From JABJAG01 sp038137215 (lineage in GTDB: Bacteria; Pseudomonadota; Alphaproteobacteria; UBA6615): a stretch of DNA of 29,319 nucleotides. The stretch covers positions 1-29,319 of the forward strand of contig JAYQBG010000031.1 in the NCBI GenBank assembly GCA_038137215.1, read 5' to 3'. The notes under the pieces are model-generated. The model was given only the letters and a program-made list of their open reading frames with translations. It did not search any database and was not told the DNA's origin. The translations under genes and the position numbers were made by a program. Shown piece after piece: positions 1-8,025 of the stretch (position 1 is the stretch's first letter; each line of letters starts with the position of its first letter).

Positions 1-941
1 GGGCGCAGCAACGCCGGGTCTAGCACGTCGGGCCGGTTGGTCGCCGCGATCAGGATGACGCCTTCGTTGGTCTCGAAGCCGTCCATCTCGACCAGAAGCT
101 GGTTGAGGGTCTGCTCACGCTCGTCGTTGCCGCCGCCCAGGCCCGCGCCGCGGTGCCGACCGACCGCATCCAGCTCGTCGATGAAGATGATGCAGGGCGC
201 GTTCTTCTTGCCCTGCTCAAACATGTCGCGCACGCGGCTGGCACCGACACCGACGAACATTTCCACGAAATCCGAACCCGAAATCGTGAAAAACGGCACA
301 TTGGCCTCACCCGCAATGGCGCGGGCGAGCAGCGTTTTACCGGTTCCCGGAGGCCCCACCAGTAATACACCCTTGGGAATCTGGCCACCAAGCCGCTGGA
401 ATTTCTGCGGGTCGCGCAGGAATTCGACCACTTCCTCGACTTCCTGCTTGGCTTCCTCGACACCGGCGACGTCTTCGAAGGTGACACGCCCGGCCTTCTC
501 GGTCAGCAACTTGGCGCGCGACTTGCCGAAGCCCATCGCGCCGCCACCCCGGCCGCCCTGCATCTGGCGCATGAAGAAGATCCAGATCGCCACAATGATG
601 ATGAACGGCAACCACGAAATCAGCATGCCCAGAAGCGGATGTACTTCTTCCTGAGGTGCCGCCGTAATCCGCACACCGTGGTCGGTCAGACGCTGCACGA
701 GATTGGGGTCGTCGGGCGCATAGGTGTTGAAACTCACGCCGTTGCGCAATGTCCCGGTGATTTCACGGCCCTGGATCGTAACATCCTGGACCTGATCGCT
801 TTCCACCTGTGCCACAAAATCGGAAAAGGCGAGCTTTTGTTCCGCACCCTGCTGGCTCGAACTCTGAAAGAGGTTGAACAGCGCGACCACAAGCAGGGCA
901 ATAATCACCCAAAGTGCCAGATTTCTGCCGAAATTATTCAA
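1..941 (-). CDS. ftsH: ATP-dependent zinc metalloprotease FtsH (5' part, cut by window edge)
   Basis: FtsH is a membrane-anchored AAA+ protease that degrades misfolded membrane proteins and short-lived regulators. About 313 codons are present. They show an N-terminal membrane segment, a periplasmic domain, a second membrane segment ending in FFMRQMQ, then the AAA module with Walker A GPPGTGKT, the FVGVGASRVRDMF pore region, Walker B CIIFIDELDAVGR and the ATNRPDVLDPALLRP second region of homology. The HEXXH protease domain lies beyond base 1. The start is taken as TTG at 941 because the resulting N-terminus (MNNFGRNLALW) is the usual FtsH one and GGAG lies 7 bases upstream; no ATG fits. It is the last gene of the tol-pal-tilS series, with its own probable heat-shock promoter upstream. 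Confidence 0.97.
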   Translation of the reverse strand, partial: MNNFGRNLALWVIIALLVVALFNLFQSSSQQGAEQKLAFSDFVAQVESDQVQDVTIQGREITGTLRNGVSFNTYAPDDPNLVQRLTDHGVRITAAPQEEVHPLLGMLISWLPFIIIVAIWIFFMRQMQGGRGGGAMGFGKSRAKLLTEKAGRVTFEDVAGVEEAKQEVEEVVEFLRDPQKFQRLGGQIPKGVLLVGPPGTGKTLLARAIAGEANVPFFTISGSDFVEMFVGVGASRVRDMFEQGKKNAPCIIFIDELDAVGRHRGAGLGGGNDEREQTLNQLLVEMDGFETNEGVILIAATNRPDVLDPALLR

Positions 942-1015
942 GAATCTTCTCCATTCGACCGTTCTTCACACAACACATGCTGCAGAAGGTTCAATTCCGG
1001 CCTCCAGGCTTCAAC

Positions 1016-1043
1016 TACATGGCTCTTAACATGGTGCCCCAAG
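1016..1043 (-). promoter_or_regulatory. RpoH (sigma-32)-type promoter candidate for ftsH
   Basis: On the minus strand CTTGGGG (1043-1037) is followed after 13 bases by GCCATGTA (1023-1016). This resembles the sigma-32 consensus CTTGAAA / CCCCATNT, with six of eight -10 positions if the preceding A is included. It lies 75 bases upstream of the ftsH start. ftsH is a classical sigma-32 target, which supports the call, but the -35 is imperfect. Confidence 0.4.
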
Positions 1044-1093
1044 GGCCGGAGAGCAATGCGAAAATCACGCCGATGTTACGACCGTGATGATAC

Positions 1094-2449
1094 TCAAACC
1101 TTACCAAACGGCGCACCGCAGACCTCAATTTGCGGTGCAAAACATACTTTTACGGTACGCGCCGGCGCATCATCCGGATCAAATGACGGACGTGCGACCA
1201 ATTCGCCGCCGCGATAGAGCGCAGGAAGCGCGAAACGAACATCGCGATGCAGGCCGGCATAGTCATCATGTCCGGCGCCATCGGGATTGTTTCGTCCTGC
1301 CCGTCCCAGGGAATCAACACACAGATTTTCGTCTTTGCGTCCGACAGCAAGCCGAAACCGGCCATCCCAGAACCGGGTCTGCCCCCGCAAGGGCATTTGC
1401 AAAGCCGCCTCGGGTTCGGGCAGTGCAGAAACCTCGCGGCAAATCATCAGCGTGTCGTCATCCAGGGGATGGATCAGGCATCCGGCCAAGGTTCGCGTCC
1501 GGTCCATTTGATCGTCGCGTATGCGGTGCCAGAGATTGGAAAGGCGCGCGCCGCGTGGCGGATAAACACCGCCCGAGACAGACGTGACCAGGCGTCCCAG
1601 CAGCTCACGCGCCACATCGGAGGCGGCCGCGCGCAGCCTGTCCATCTTCAAGAGCGCAAAGCCGGCCGGATTCACCTGAACCGACGCGGCCGCCAGAATG
1701 GCGCATTCCCGGTCTAGTCTCGCGCGCTCGCGGCCATAGCGGGCGACCCGCTCACGGACCGCAGAATCGGCTTCCGCCGGATCGCTGGATGCGCGCAGGC
1801 GTGCCCGCTCGAACCGCAGATCGCGATTGCTCGGATCCTCGATCCAGTCCAGTCCCCGGGCCTGCAGCGTTGCCGTCAGTCGCGCGCGCGGCACCGCCAG
1901 CAACGGGCGCAAAACCCGGAGATGTGCAAGCTCGCGCACCCCCGACATACCGGCCAGGCCCGCCGGACCGCTTCTCCGGGCCCGGCGCATCATATGTGTT
2001 TCCTGCTGATCGGATTGATGATGACCGAGCAGAAGATGCAGCGCGCCCTGGGCCCGGCAAAACTCTTCAAGCATCCCGTAGCGGGCCTCGCGCGCGGCGG
2101 CCTCCAGTCCGCGCCCGGTCTGCGGTGAATTCCAAACCAGTACGGTGTGCGGGATATTCTGTGCGGCCATCCAGCCTCCGACCTGCGCTGCCTCTGCAGC
2201 GGAGCTGTCCCGCCATCCATGATCGACGGTGACCGCAAGGACTTGTCCGCCCCGGGCCCTGACCCAGTCGGCAGCAAGATGTGTCAGGGCCAGGCTGTCA
2301 CGCCCGCCCGAGACGGCGACGGCCAGTCGCGGCGCGCGCTCATATGGCGCAAATCGCGACATCCACTGCGCAAATTCATCGGCCTGCACCGGGTGCACAT
2401 CCGCCGGCCGCATGTCGGGAGTTACACTCCAATGTGCGGCTAGCCGCAC
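1094..2449 (-). CDS. tilS: tRNA(Ile)-lysidine synthase TilS
   Basis: TilS converts the wobble C34 of tRNA-Ile(CAU) to lysidine using ATP and lysine, so the tRNA reads AUA. The PP-loop is SGGRDS at residues 47-52, followed by VTVDHGWRDSS and the family block GHHQSDQQET (142-151) and WIEDPSNRDLRFERARLR. The length (451 aa) fits a TilS with its C-terminal substrate domain. Two consensus positions differ: HHxDDQAET reads HHQSDQQET, and FxRNxLR reads FERARLR. The start is a GTG at 2449 that overlaps the cpoB stop by 10 bases; an ATG at 2413 (MRPADVHP) is an alternative. It probably shares the cpoB transcript and lies upstream of ftsH, a common neighbour in proteobacteria. Confidence 0.92.
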   Translation of the reverse strand: MRLAAHWSVTPDMRPADVHPVQADEFAQWMSRFAPYERAPRLAVAVSGGRDSLALTHLAADWVRARGGQVLAVTVDHGWRDSSAAEAAQVGGWMAAQNIPHTVLVWNSPQTGRGLEAAAREARYGMLEEFCRAQGALHLLLGHHQSDQQETHMMRRARRSGPAGLAGMSGVRELAHLRVLRPLLAVPRARLTATLQARGLDWIEDPSNRDLRFERARLRASSDPAEADSAVRERVARYGRERARLDRECAILAAASVQVNPAGFALLKMDRLRAAASDVARELLGRLVTSVSGGVYPPRGARLSNLWHRIRDDQMDRTRTLAGCLIHPLDDDTLMICREVSALPEPEAALQMPLRGQTRFWDGRFRLAVGRKDENLCVDSLGRAGRNNPDGAGHDDYAGLHRDVRFALPALYRGGELVARPSFDPDDAPARTVKVCFAPQIEVCGAPFGKV

Positions 2450-3417
2450 TGCAGCCGACCGATCTCCCGGTCCGCGCGCTGGACAATGCTGGTCGGCGCG
2501 TTGGGATATTCGACCCGGAGTTTCTTCAGGGTGATACAGGCATCATCCCGCAGGTCGAGCTGCGAAAGCGACATGCCGAGTTTCAGCAGGTTGTCAGGCG
2601 CCTTGCTGCTATCCGGATAGCGCTGGAACCCTTCGGCGAAGGCCTGAGCGGCTGCCTGAAAGTCATTGCGCACATAGAAGGTTTCACCCAGCCAGTATTG
2701 TGCGTTGCCTGCCAGATCATCTTCCGGATGGGTCTCGACAAAGGCTGCTAGCGCCTGTTCGGCATTGGTGAAGTCACGCTTCAGCAGGAACTGACGCGCG
2801 TAGTTGTACTGTTCCTGGGTGCTGCCCTCGGGCAGCGCGACATTCGTTGCGACAGCCCCGTCCGGTGCCGCAGCACCCGATTCACCACCGGGCTTGATGC
2901 CCGCCGCGCGAATCTGGCTTTCCGTGAGTGTCCAGAAAACCTGAGACCCGCCTTCGTTGCGGACTGTCACCTCACCAGGCGATTGCGGCACGGACGGCGC
3001 CACGGGATCTCCGCCGCCGCGCGAGACCTGCGATACGCCGCTCGCGTCCTCCAGTTCGCGGAGCCGGAAATCGACATCCGCAACCAGCCTGTCCATGCGC
3101 TCGTTCAGCTGTCGCACCTGAAATTCCAGTTTCTCGACTTGCCCGGTCAGCCGGCGCATCTGCTCTTCGAGGGAATCCGATGTGATCTGCAACTGTGACA
3201 AGGCCGCGGGCGGCACACTGCCGGCCGTCGCAGCACCGCCCGCCGGCGCCGGCGCATTGCGGTAAACCGTTCGCTCGAGGGTCTGCAACTGACGTTCCAG
3301 CCGCTCCACCGAGTCGGCCAGACCGGCCGCATCGCGCGACTGTCCGAAGGCGGCGCCCGGCAGGATCAGTGCCGACAGCGCAAGCCCGGCAACGATTCGT
3401 TTTCGATAGGTCTTCAT
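2440..3417 (-). CDS. cpoB: Cell division coordinator CpoB (YbgF), periplasmic TPR protein
   Basis: CpoB acts in the periplasm and links the Tol-Pal machine with septal peptidoglycan synthesis during outer membrane constriction (known from E. coli). The protein (325 aa) begins with a basic n-region and hydrophobic stretch (GLALSALILPGAAFG), a Sec signal peptide cleaved near residue 25. A heptad-rich segment (about 33-60 and 75-125, including VEKLEFQVRQLNERMDRL) is the trimerising coiled coil. After a low-complexity linker come tetratricopeptide repeats from about residue 200: YNYARQFLLKRDFTNAEQAL, NAQYWLGETFYVRNDFQAAA and APDNLLKLGMSLSQL. It lies after pal, as expected, but a strong terminator separates the two, so transcription probably reaches it by readthrough or from a promoter in the 3418-3513 gap. 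Confidence 0.95.
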   Translation of the reverse strand: MKTYRKRIVAGLALSALILPGAAFGQSRDAAGLADSVERLERQLQTLERTVYRNAPAPAGGAATAGSVPPAALSQLQITSDSLEEQMRRLTGQVEKLEFQVRQLNERMDRLVADVDFRLRELEDASGVSQVSRGGGDPVAPSVPQSPGEVTVRNEGGSQVFWTLTESQIRAAGIKPGGESGAAAPDGAVATNVALPEGSTQEQYNYARQFLLKRDFTNAEQALAAFVETHPEDDLAGNAQYWLGETFYVRNDFQAAAQAFAEGFQRYPDSSKAPDNLLKLGMSLSQLDLRDDACITLKKLRVEYPNAPTSIVQRADREIGRLQCG

Positions 3418-3513
3418 GCTTTAAAATCCATGACGATTTCTGCCAGCCCCGGCGCCACGCGCCCTGACACACTCGGGCTGGTTTTCGGCAAAACTATGGC
3501 GTGCATCCTCGCA

Positions 3514-3545
3514 AATGAAAACGCCCCGGGAAACTCCCCGGGGCG
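3514..3545 (-). terminator. Rho-independent terminator after pal
   Basis: Nine-base-pair GC stem (3545-3537 with 3530-3522, CGCCCCGGG pairing CCCGGGGCG) with a six-base loop, followed on the minus strand by TTTTCATT. It lies about 25 bases past the pal stop and 96 bases or more before cpoB, so it should reduce transcription from pal into cpoB. Confidence 0.8.
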
Positions 3546-3568
3546 TCGTCCATTCGATTTATGGCTGA

Positions 3569-4075
3569 CTACTGGTCGAGGACCAGCGCAGCACGACGGT
3601 TCTGGGCCCAGGCATTCTCGTTGGAACCCGGGACAGCCGGACGTTCCTTGCCGTAGCTGATGACCTTGACCCGGTTCGGATCAATGCCGAGAGACACGAG
3701 ATAGTCACGGGCCGAATCGGCACGACGCTCACCCAGCGCCAGGTTGTATTCACGCGTGCCGCGCTCGTCAGCGTGGCCTTCGATGATCACGCGGTTTGCC
3801 GGATAGGTCTTGAGCCAGGCAGCCCAGCGCTCAATCGTAGTGCGGGATTCGGCGGTCAGTGCCGAACTGTCGAAGGCGAACAGAACGCGGTCGCCAACAT
3901 TGATTTCGAGGTCAAGCTGCGAACCGGGCTTCGGACCTGCCGGCGCCGTGGCAACCTGAGAGTTCGACGCGGAGGATGCACCGTCGCTTCCGGTGCCACC
4001 GGTGTTGTCACCAGAGGTCGAACAGGCGGCGAGCACGAAAGCTGCAACGACGAGAACGGGAATATTCATTCGCAT
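3569..4075 (-). CDS. pal: Peptidoglycan-associated lipoprotein Pal
   Basis: Pal is the outer-membrane lipoprotein of the Tol-Pal complex. It binds peptidoglycan through an OmpA-type domain and is moved to the division site by TolQRA-TolB. The start is set at ATG 4075, not at the longer open frame (4126), because AAGGAG lies 9 bases upstream and the protein then begins with a short lipoprotein signal ending in lipobox LAAC (Cys18). A Ser/Gly-rich tether follows. The C-terminal OmpA domain shows VLFAFDSSALT, VIIEGHADERGTREYNLALG, ERRADSARDYL and NRRAAL, including the Asp and Arg that bind diaminopimelate in the family. The length (168 aa) is typical. A promoter-like sequence lies upstream and a terminator downstream, so pal may be made independently and in excess of TolB. 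Confidence 0.97.
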   Translation of the reverse strand: MRMNIPVLVVAAFVLAACSTSGDNTGGTGSDGASSASNSQVATAPAGPKPGSQLDLEINVGDRVLFAFDSSALTAESRTTIERWAAWLKTYPANRVIIEGHADERGTREYNLALGERRADSARDYLVSLGIDPNRVKVISYGKERPAVPGSNENAWAQNRRAALVLDQ

Positions 4076-4233
4076 TGGGGGGGACTCCTTAAGACTGTGG
4101 TGCACGCGGCCGATGCCTCGTGACAAAGTTCAGATGAGCGGAACGACCCCCTCATCCTGCGTTATACCGGACATTGCCGGGCTGCCGCCAAATCGCGATG
4201 CAGGTCCGGGAAACCTCGCCTGCGAGCGCTAGA

Positions 4234-4262
4234 ACTATAATCGCGGGGACGTCCCGAATCAA
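4234..4262 (-). promoter_or_regulatory. Sigma-70-type promoter candidate for pal
   Basis: On the minus strand TTGATT (4262-4257), a 17-base spacer and TATAGT (4239-4234). The -10 matches five of six consensus positions. It lies in the 252-base tolB-pal gap, about 160 bases before the pal start. A weaker alternative (TTGGCG, 19 bases, TATAAC at 4191-4161) lies closer to pal. Confidence 0.5.
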
Positions 4263-4327
4263 GTATTCGCGATGTCTGTTCTTTGCAATTTGGCGAGTAT
4301 TTTCAGGCACTTTTGCTGTTTCAAACC

Positions 4328-5689
4328 CTATTGCTGCAACGGGCCGGGAGACCACGCCGGATCGGACCCACCCACGGGCGTTGCGATTTCACGCTCGTTG
4401 AACCCTGTCAGGTCGATCGAAAACAGGCGCGGCGTCCCGCCACGGCCCCGTTCGTCGCTGCGCTCCTGGCGGAAATACATCAGAACCCGGCCATTCGGCG
4501 CCCAGGTGGGCCCTTCGACAAGAAAGCCGCGTGTGAGCAGGCGTTCACCCGAACCATCCGGACGCATGACACCGATATGGAACTCGCCGCGATAGATTTT
4601 CGTGAACGCAATGAGATCACCGCGCGGAGACCAGACAGGCGTGGCATATCGCCCCTCTCCGAAGCTGATGCGCTGCTGACGCCCGCCATCGCTGTTCATG
4701 ACATAGAGCTGCTGGCTGCCGCCACGATCGGACTCGAACACAATCTGGCGACCATCCGGCGAGAAGGACGGTCCGGTATCAATCGATGCACTGTTGGTGA
4801 GTTGCTGCACCCGCCGGGTCCGCAAATCCATCACATAGATGTCCGAGTTACCGTTTTCAGCAAAGCTCATCACGACGCTGTTGCCATCGGGTGAAAAACG
4901 CGGCGCGAAGGTCATGCCGGGGAAATCGCCCAGCAATTCCTGCTCGCCGGTATCGATATTGAACAGATAGACCCGCGGCTGGTCGTTGAAATAGGCCAGA
5001 TAGGTGATCTCCTGCTGCGCCGGTGAGAACCGCGGCGTCAGCACAAGGGTCTGGCCATCTGTGAGAAAACGGTGATTGGCGCCGTCCTGATCCATTATCG
5101 AGAGACGCTTGATGCGCTTCTCGGGCGGCCCGCTCTCGGCGATATAGACAATGCGGGTGTCAAAATACCCGACCTCGCCTGTCACGCGTTCGTAGATCGT
5201 ATCGGCGATGATATGCGCCACCCGGCGCCAATTGGCCTGGGTTGTCGTCAGGCTGAGCCCGGTCATCTGATCTTCGGCAAACACATCCCAGAGACGAAAC
5301 GAGGCCCGCAAGGCGCCGCCCGGCTCGATATCGATTTCGCCCACCACAAGCGCCTGCGCATTGAGCGGCTTCCAGTTGTTGAACCGGGGTGTGACGGCCA
5401 GCCCGTCGGGCTGCGCAATGAACGCACGCTTGTCGATGGGCTTGAACAGACCAGAGCGTTCCAGGTCGGCAGCAACCACACCAGCAATGTCAATCGCCAG
5501 ACGGCGCGAATTGTTGTCCTTGGCGACAAAATCCGGCACCGCAATAGGCAGCGGCTTGACATTGCCTTGCGTAATATCCACCGTGATTTCGGCCCGTGCC
5601 GGCGCCGACGCCACAACCGCGAGTGCCAGCGCAATCGCCAGTGTTGCGAAGGGTGTCCAGCGCAAGAATTTGGTTTCGAGTTTCATCAT
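4328..5689 (-). CDS. tolB: Tol-Pal system beta-propeller protein TolB
   Basis: TolB is a soluble periplasmic protein whose N-terminal box is contacted by TolA and whose propeller binds Pal. The chosen ATG (5689) overlaps the tolA stop as TGATG; a second ATG follows immediately. A signal peptide (hydrophobic FATLAIALALAVVASAPARA) would be cleaved near residue 33. The N-terminal domain contains GNVKPLPIAVPDF and VWGEI-like strands. The C-terminal part has repeated propeller blades recognisable by TPRFSP, APRFSPDGNSVVMSF, GPSFSPDGRQIVFESDRGG, TPVWSPRGDLIAFT and DPAWSPG. The length (453 aa) is usual. Translational coupling to tolA is implied by the overlap. Confidence 0.97.
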   Translation of the reverse strand: MMKLETKFLRWTPFATLAIALALAVVASAPARAEITVDITQGNVKPLPIAVPDFVAKDNNSRRLAIDIAGVVAADLERSGLFKPIDKRAFIAQPDGLAVTPRFNNWKPLNAQALVVGEIDIEPGGALRASFRLWDVFAEDQMTGLSLTTTQANWRRVAHIIADTIYERVTGEVGYFDTRIVYIAESGPPEKRIKRLSIMDQDGANHRFLTDGQTLVLTPRFSPAQQEITYLAYFNDQPRVYLFNIDTGEQELLGDFPGMTFAPRFSPDGNSVVMSFAENGNSDIYVMDLRTRRVQQLTNSASIDTGPSFSPDGRQIVFESDRGGSQQLYVMNSDGGRQQRISFGEGRYATPVWSPRGDLIAFTKIYRGEFHIGVMRPDGSGERLLTRGFLVEGPTWAPNGRVLMYFRQERSDERGRGGTPRLFSIDLTGFNEREIATPVGGSDPAWSPGPLQQ

Positions 5690-6740
5690 CAGCTCAGCAT
5701 TTTGCTCGGATCGAAGTTGAATTTGATCTGTTTCCAGATGTCGTATTGTTCCACCGGGAGATCCAGCGGCGCGCATTTCAGAACCGCGCGCTGTGCGGCT
5801 TCGGCTGCCGAACGGAAATAGCTGTCCACCGCCATCCGCGTTGAATCGACGACGGTCACCCGCGAGACATTTCCTTTGGGATCCACCGAAATCTGCAGCG
5901 AAACCAGAAGCGTATCGGCGTCACGCGCACCCGGCGGCGGACTCCAGCACGGGCTGATCTGTTCGCGGATCATGTTGCCCAGCCGGTCCAGTTCCCGGAT
6001 CGATGCCCGTTCGGACACCTGGGTCTGCTGCGGTGCTTCCTCGCCCTTGTTCTGCACGGTTTCCGGCTTCCGGGCGCGCTCGGGCGCCTTCGTCGGGGGA
6101 TCCTTCGCCGCGAGATCCTTGAGCACGGACGCAAAATCACGCTGCGGGGCGGGCGGTTTGGGCTTGGCCNNNNNNNNNNNNNNNNNNNNNNNNNNNNNNN
6201 NNNNNNNNNNNNNNNNNNNNNNNNNNNNNNNNNNNNNNNNNNNNNNNNNNNNNNNNNNNNNNNNNNNNNATCCTTGAGCACGGACGCAAAATCACGCTGC
6301 GGGGCGGGCGGTTTGGGCTTGGCCGTGGGCGTGGCCTTCGCGATCTGCGGTTCCGGCTCGGGCGCCGGCTCCGGTTGCGCCACCGGCGGCTCGGGTTTGG
6401 GCTCGGGCAGGGTCACCGGCGGAGGCGGCGGTGCTGGTTCGGCCTTGGCCTGCTGCGTGACCTCGGGCGGACGGGGCGGCTTGGGGACCGGTTGCGGCGG
6501 GCGTGGCGGTGCCTGCGGTGTCGCGGCCCGGGTCGTTTCCGGCTCGGGCTCGGGGGTGGCTGCCGGAGGCGGGCGGGTTACGTCATCGAGACGCACGACA
6601 TCGACAGGAATGACCGTCGCGGTGACCGGCGGCGCGGTGAACAGAAACGGCAGGCCGAATTGCGCGAACACAATGACCGCGACATGGATGCCGGCGGAGG
6701 TCAATCCGCTTGTTCTGAGCTGTTCCAAGGCCGCGCGCAT
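5689..6740 (-). CDS. tolA: TolA, inner-membrane energy transducer (split by an assembly gap)
   Basis: TolA spans the periplasm and passes TolQR energy to TolB-Pal. The N-terminus has one membrane helix (about residues 13-35, including GIHVAVIVFAQFGLPFLF), then a long Pro/Glu/Lys-rich arm and a C-terminal TonB/TolA domain (LLVSLQISVDPKGNVSRVTV). As given, 100 Ns at 6170-6269 interrupt it and the two halves are in different frames. The 55 bases before the gap are repeated exactly after it. Removing one copy plus the Ns (155 bases) gives a single 897-base frame, 298 aa plus stop, with no internal stop. The gene is therefore most likely intact in the organism. tolR ends 22 bases upstream and tolB overlaps its stop. 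Confidence 0.93.
6115..6169. repeat. 55-base direct duplication, copy 1 (left of gap)
   Basis: Identical over all 55 bases to 6270-6324. A length of exactly 55 ending precisely at the N run matches a de Bruijn assembler k-mer overlap left unmerged during scaffolding. Confidence 0.95.
6170..6269. other. 100-base assembly gap (N run)
   Basis: Exactly 100 Ns, the conventional filler for a gap of unknown size, lie inside tolA. The identical 55-base flanks indicate overlapping contig ends and not missing sequence. Confidence 0.98.
6270..6324. repeat. 55-base direct duplication, copy 2 (right of gap)
   Basis: Exact second copy of 6115-6169, starting at the first base after the N run. Confidence 0.95.
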
Positions 6741-6762
6741 GATTGTGTTCCGGCACCTCCGC

Positions 6763-7209
6763 TCAGTTCTGCGGCTGGCCGGGAATCGGCAATTCGGCGA
6801 TCAGGGCGACCTTTGTGAAACCGGCCTCCGAAACCATGCCCATGATTTCCATCACCCGGCCGTAGTTGATCGCCTGATCCCCGCGCACGAAGACGCGAAG
6901 GTCGGGGTTGGCGTCGGACACCGCAATCAGACGCGGAATCAGGACATCCTGCTCCACTTCGGATTCCTGCAGATAAACCCGGCCTTCGGCATCCACCGTC
7001 ACGATCAGCGGTTCCTTCTCTTCGTTCAGCGGATCGACCGCCGCTTTCGGCAAATCGACCGGCACGCCGACCGTCAGCAGCGGTGCAGCAATCATGAAGA
7101 TGACGACCAGAACCAGCATCACATCCACAAACGGGGCCACATTGATTTCCGTCATCGGCCCCCGACGCAGCCGGCGGCGCAGGCGCATGCTTTCGGATGA
7201 GAGCGCCAT
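6763..7209 (-). CDS. tolR: TolR, ExbD-type stator subunit
   Basis: TolR pairs with TolQ in the inner membrane as the proton-driven motor of Tol-Pal. The protein (148 aa) has a basic cytoplasmic N-terminus (RLRRRLRRGPMTEINVAPFVD), one membrane helix with the family's essential Asp in PFVDVMLVLVVIFMI, and a periplasmic domain ending FTKVALIAELP. The length and layout are those of the ExbD/TolR family. It starts 3 bases after the tolQ stop and ends 22 bases before tolA, so it lies inside one operon. Confidence 0.97.
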   Translation of the reverse strand: MALSSESMRLRRRLRRGPMTEINVAPFVDVMLVLVVIFMIAAPLLTVGVPVDLPKAAVDPLNEEKEPLIVTVDAEGRVYLQESEVEQDVLIPRLIAVSDANPDLRVFVRGDQAINYGRVMEIMGMVSEAGFTKVALIAELPIPGQPQN

Positions 7210-7212
7210 GGC

Positions 7213-7944
7213 TTACTTCGCCTCCTCAAGCTGGCGCGAGAGGATGGCGCTGAACTCGGCCGCAAAACCTTCCAGCCGCTGGGAATAGCGGGTCATGTCG
7301 GTGCTGAACTTGTTGTAAGCCGCCACCGCGGGGATCGCGACGATCAGGCCCATCGCGGTGGTAAACAGCGCTTCAGCCAGACCCGGCGCGACCACGGCCA
7401 GATTGGTGTCCTTGGCGACCGCAATCGCCTGGAAGCTGTTCATGATGCCCCACACGGTGCCGAACAGTCCGATAAAGGGCGCCGTAGCCCCGGCCGAAGC
7501 CAGAAACACCATGTAGCGCTCAATCCGCTCCATTTCGCGGGTGAGCGAAACCTCCATGACCCGCTCGATCCGCTCGCGCAGATTGGCGCGCAACTCGTCG
7601 GTCGTCGCCAGACCGCGCGATGAACTGCGCCGCCATTCCGACATGGCCGCTGCGAAGACCGCAGCCATCGGATCGCCCGGACGCGTGCCCAGACGCTCAT
7701 AGAGCTCTTCGAGCGAACCGCCCGACCAGAAGTTTTCCTCGAATTTCTCTGCGTCCGAGGACAGCCGGCGCATCTTGAGCCACTTGTCGATGATGATCGT
7801 CCACGACCAGAAGGACGCAACGAACAGAATGATCATTGTTGCCTTGATGACGAGGTCCGAACGTTGGAACAGCCCCCACACCGAAAAATCGGCAATTCCG
7901 ACGCCACCGGCCACGGCAACCGCTTCGACGATGTTTGATTCCAT
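7213..7944 (-). CDS. tolQ: TolQ, MotA/TolQ/ExbB-type channel subunit
   Basis: TolQ forms the pentameric proton channel around a TolR dimer. The protein (243 aa) has the usual three membrane segments: about 28-50 (VIKATMIILFVASFWSWTIII), about 140-160 (FLASAGATAPFIGLFGTVWGI) and about 175-195 (LFTTAMGLIVAIPAVAAYN). The GLFGTVWGIM and TTAMGLIVAIPAV blocks are the family signatures. The start at ATG 7944 has GAGAGG about 11 bases upstream. An 81-base gap separates it from ybgC. Confidence 0.97.
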   Translation of the reverse strand: MESNIVEAVAVAGGVGIADFSVWGLFQRSDLVIKATMIILFVASFWSWTIIIDKWLKMRRLSSDAEKFEENFWSGGSLEELYERLGTRPGDPMAAVFAAAMSEWRRSSSRGLATTDELRANLRERIERVMEVSLTREMERIERYMVFLASAGATAPFIGLFGTVWGIMNSFQAIAVAKDTNLAVVAPGLAEALFTTAMGLIVAIPAVAAYNKFSTDMTRYSQRLEGFAAEFSAILSRQLEEAK

Positions 7945-8025
7945 TTGAAAAACAGCCTCTCGTTATTGATTTCGACGTTGCCTCCCTCGAGGCAATTGGC
8001 ATGCCAGCGCATACCTGCCGATTCC

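Noticed and set aside
5689..6740. tolA as a frameshifted pseudogene
   Set aside because: Collapsing the exact 55-base duplication and the Ns restores one frame with complete TolA architecture.
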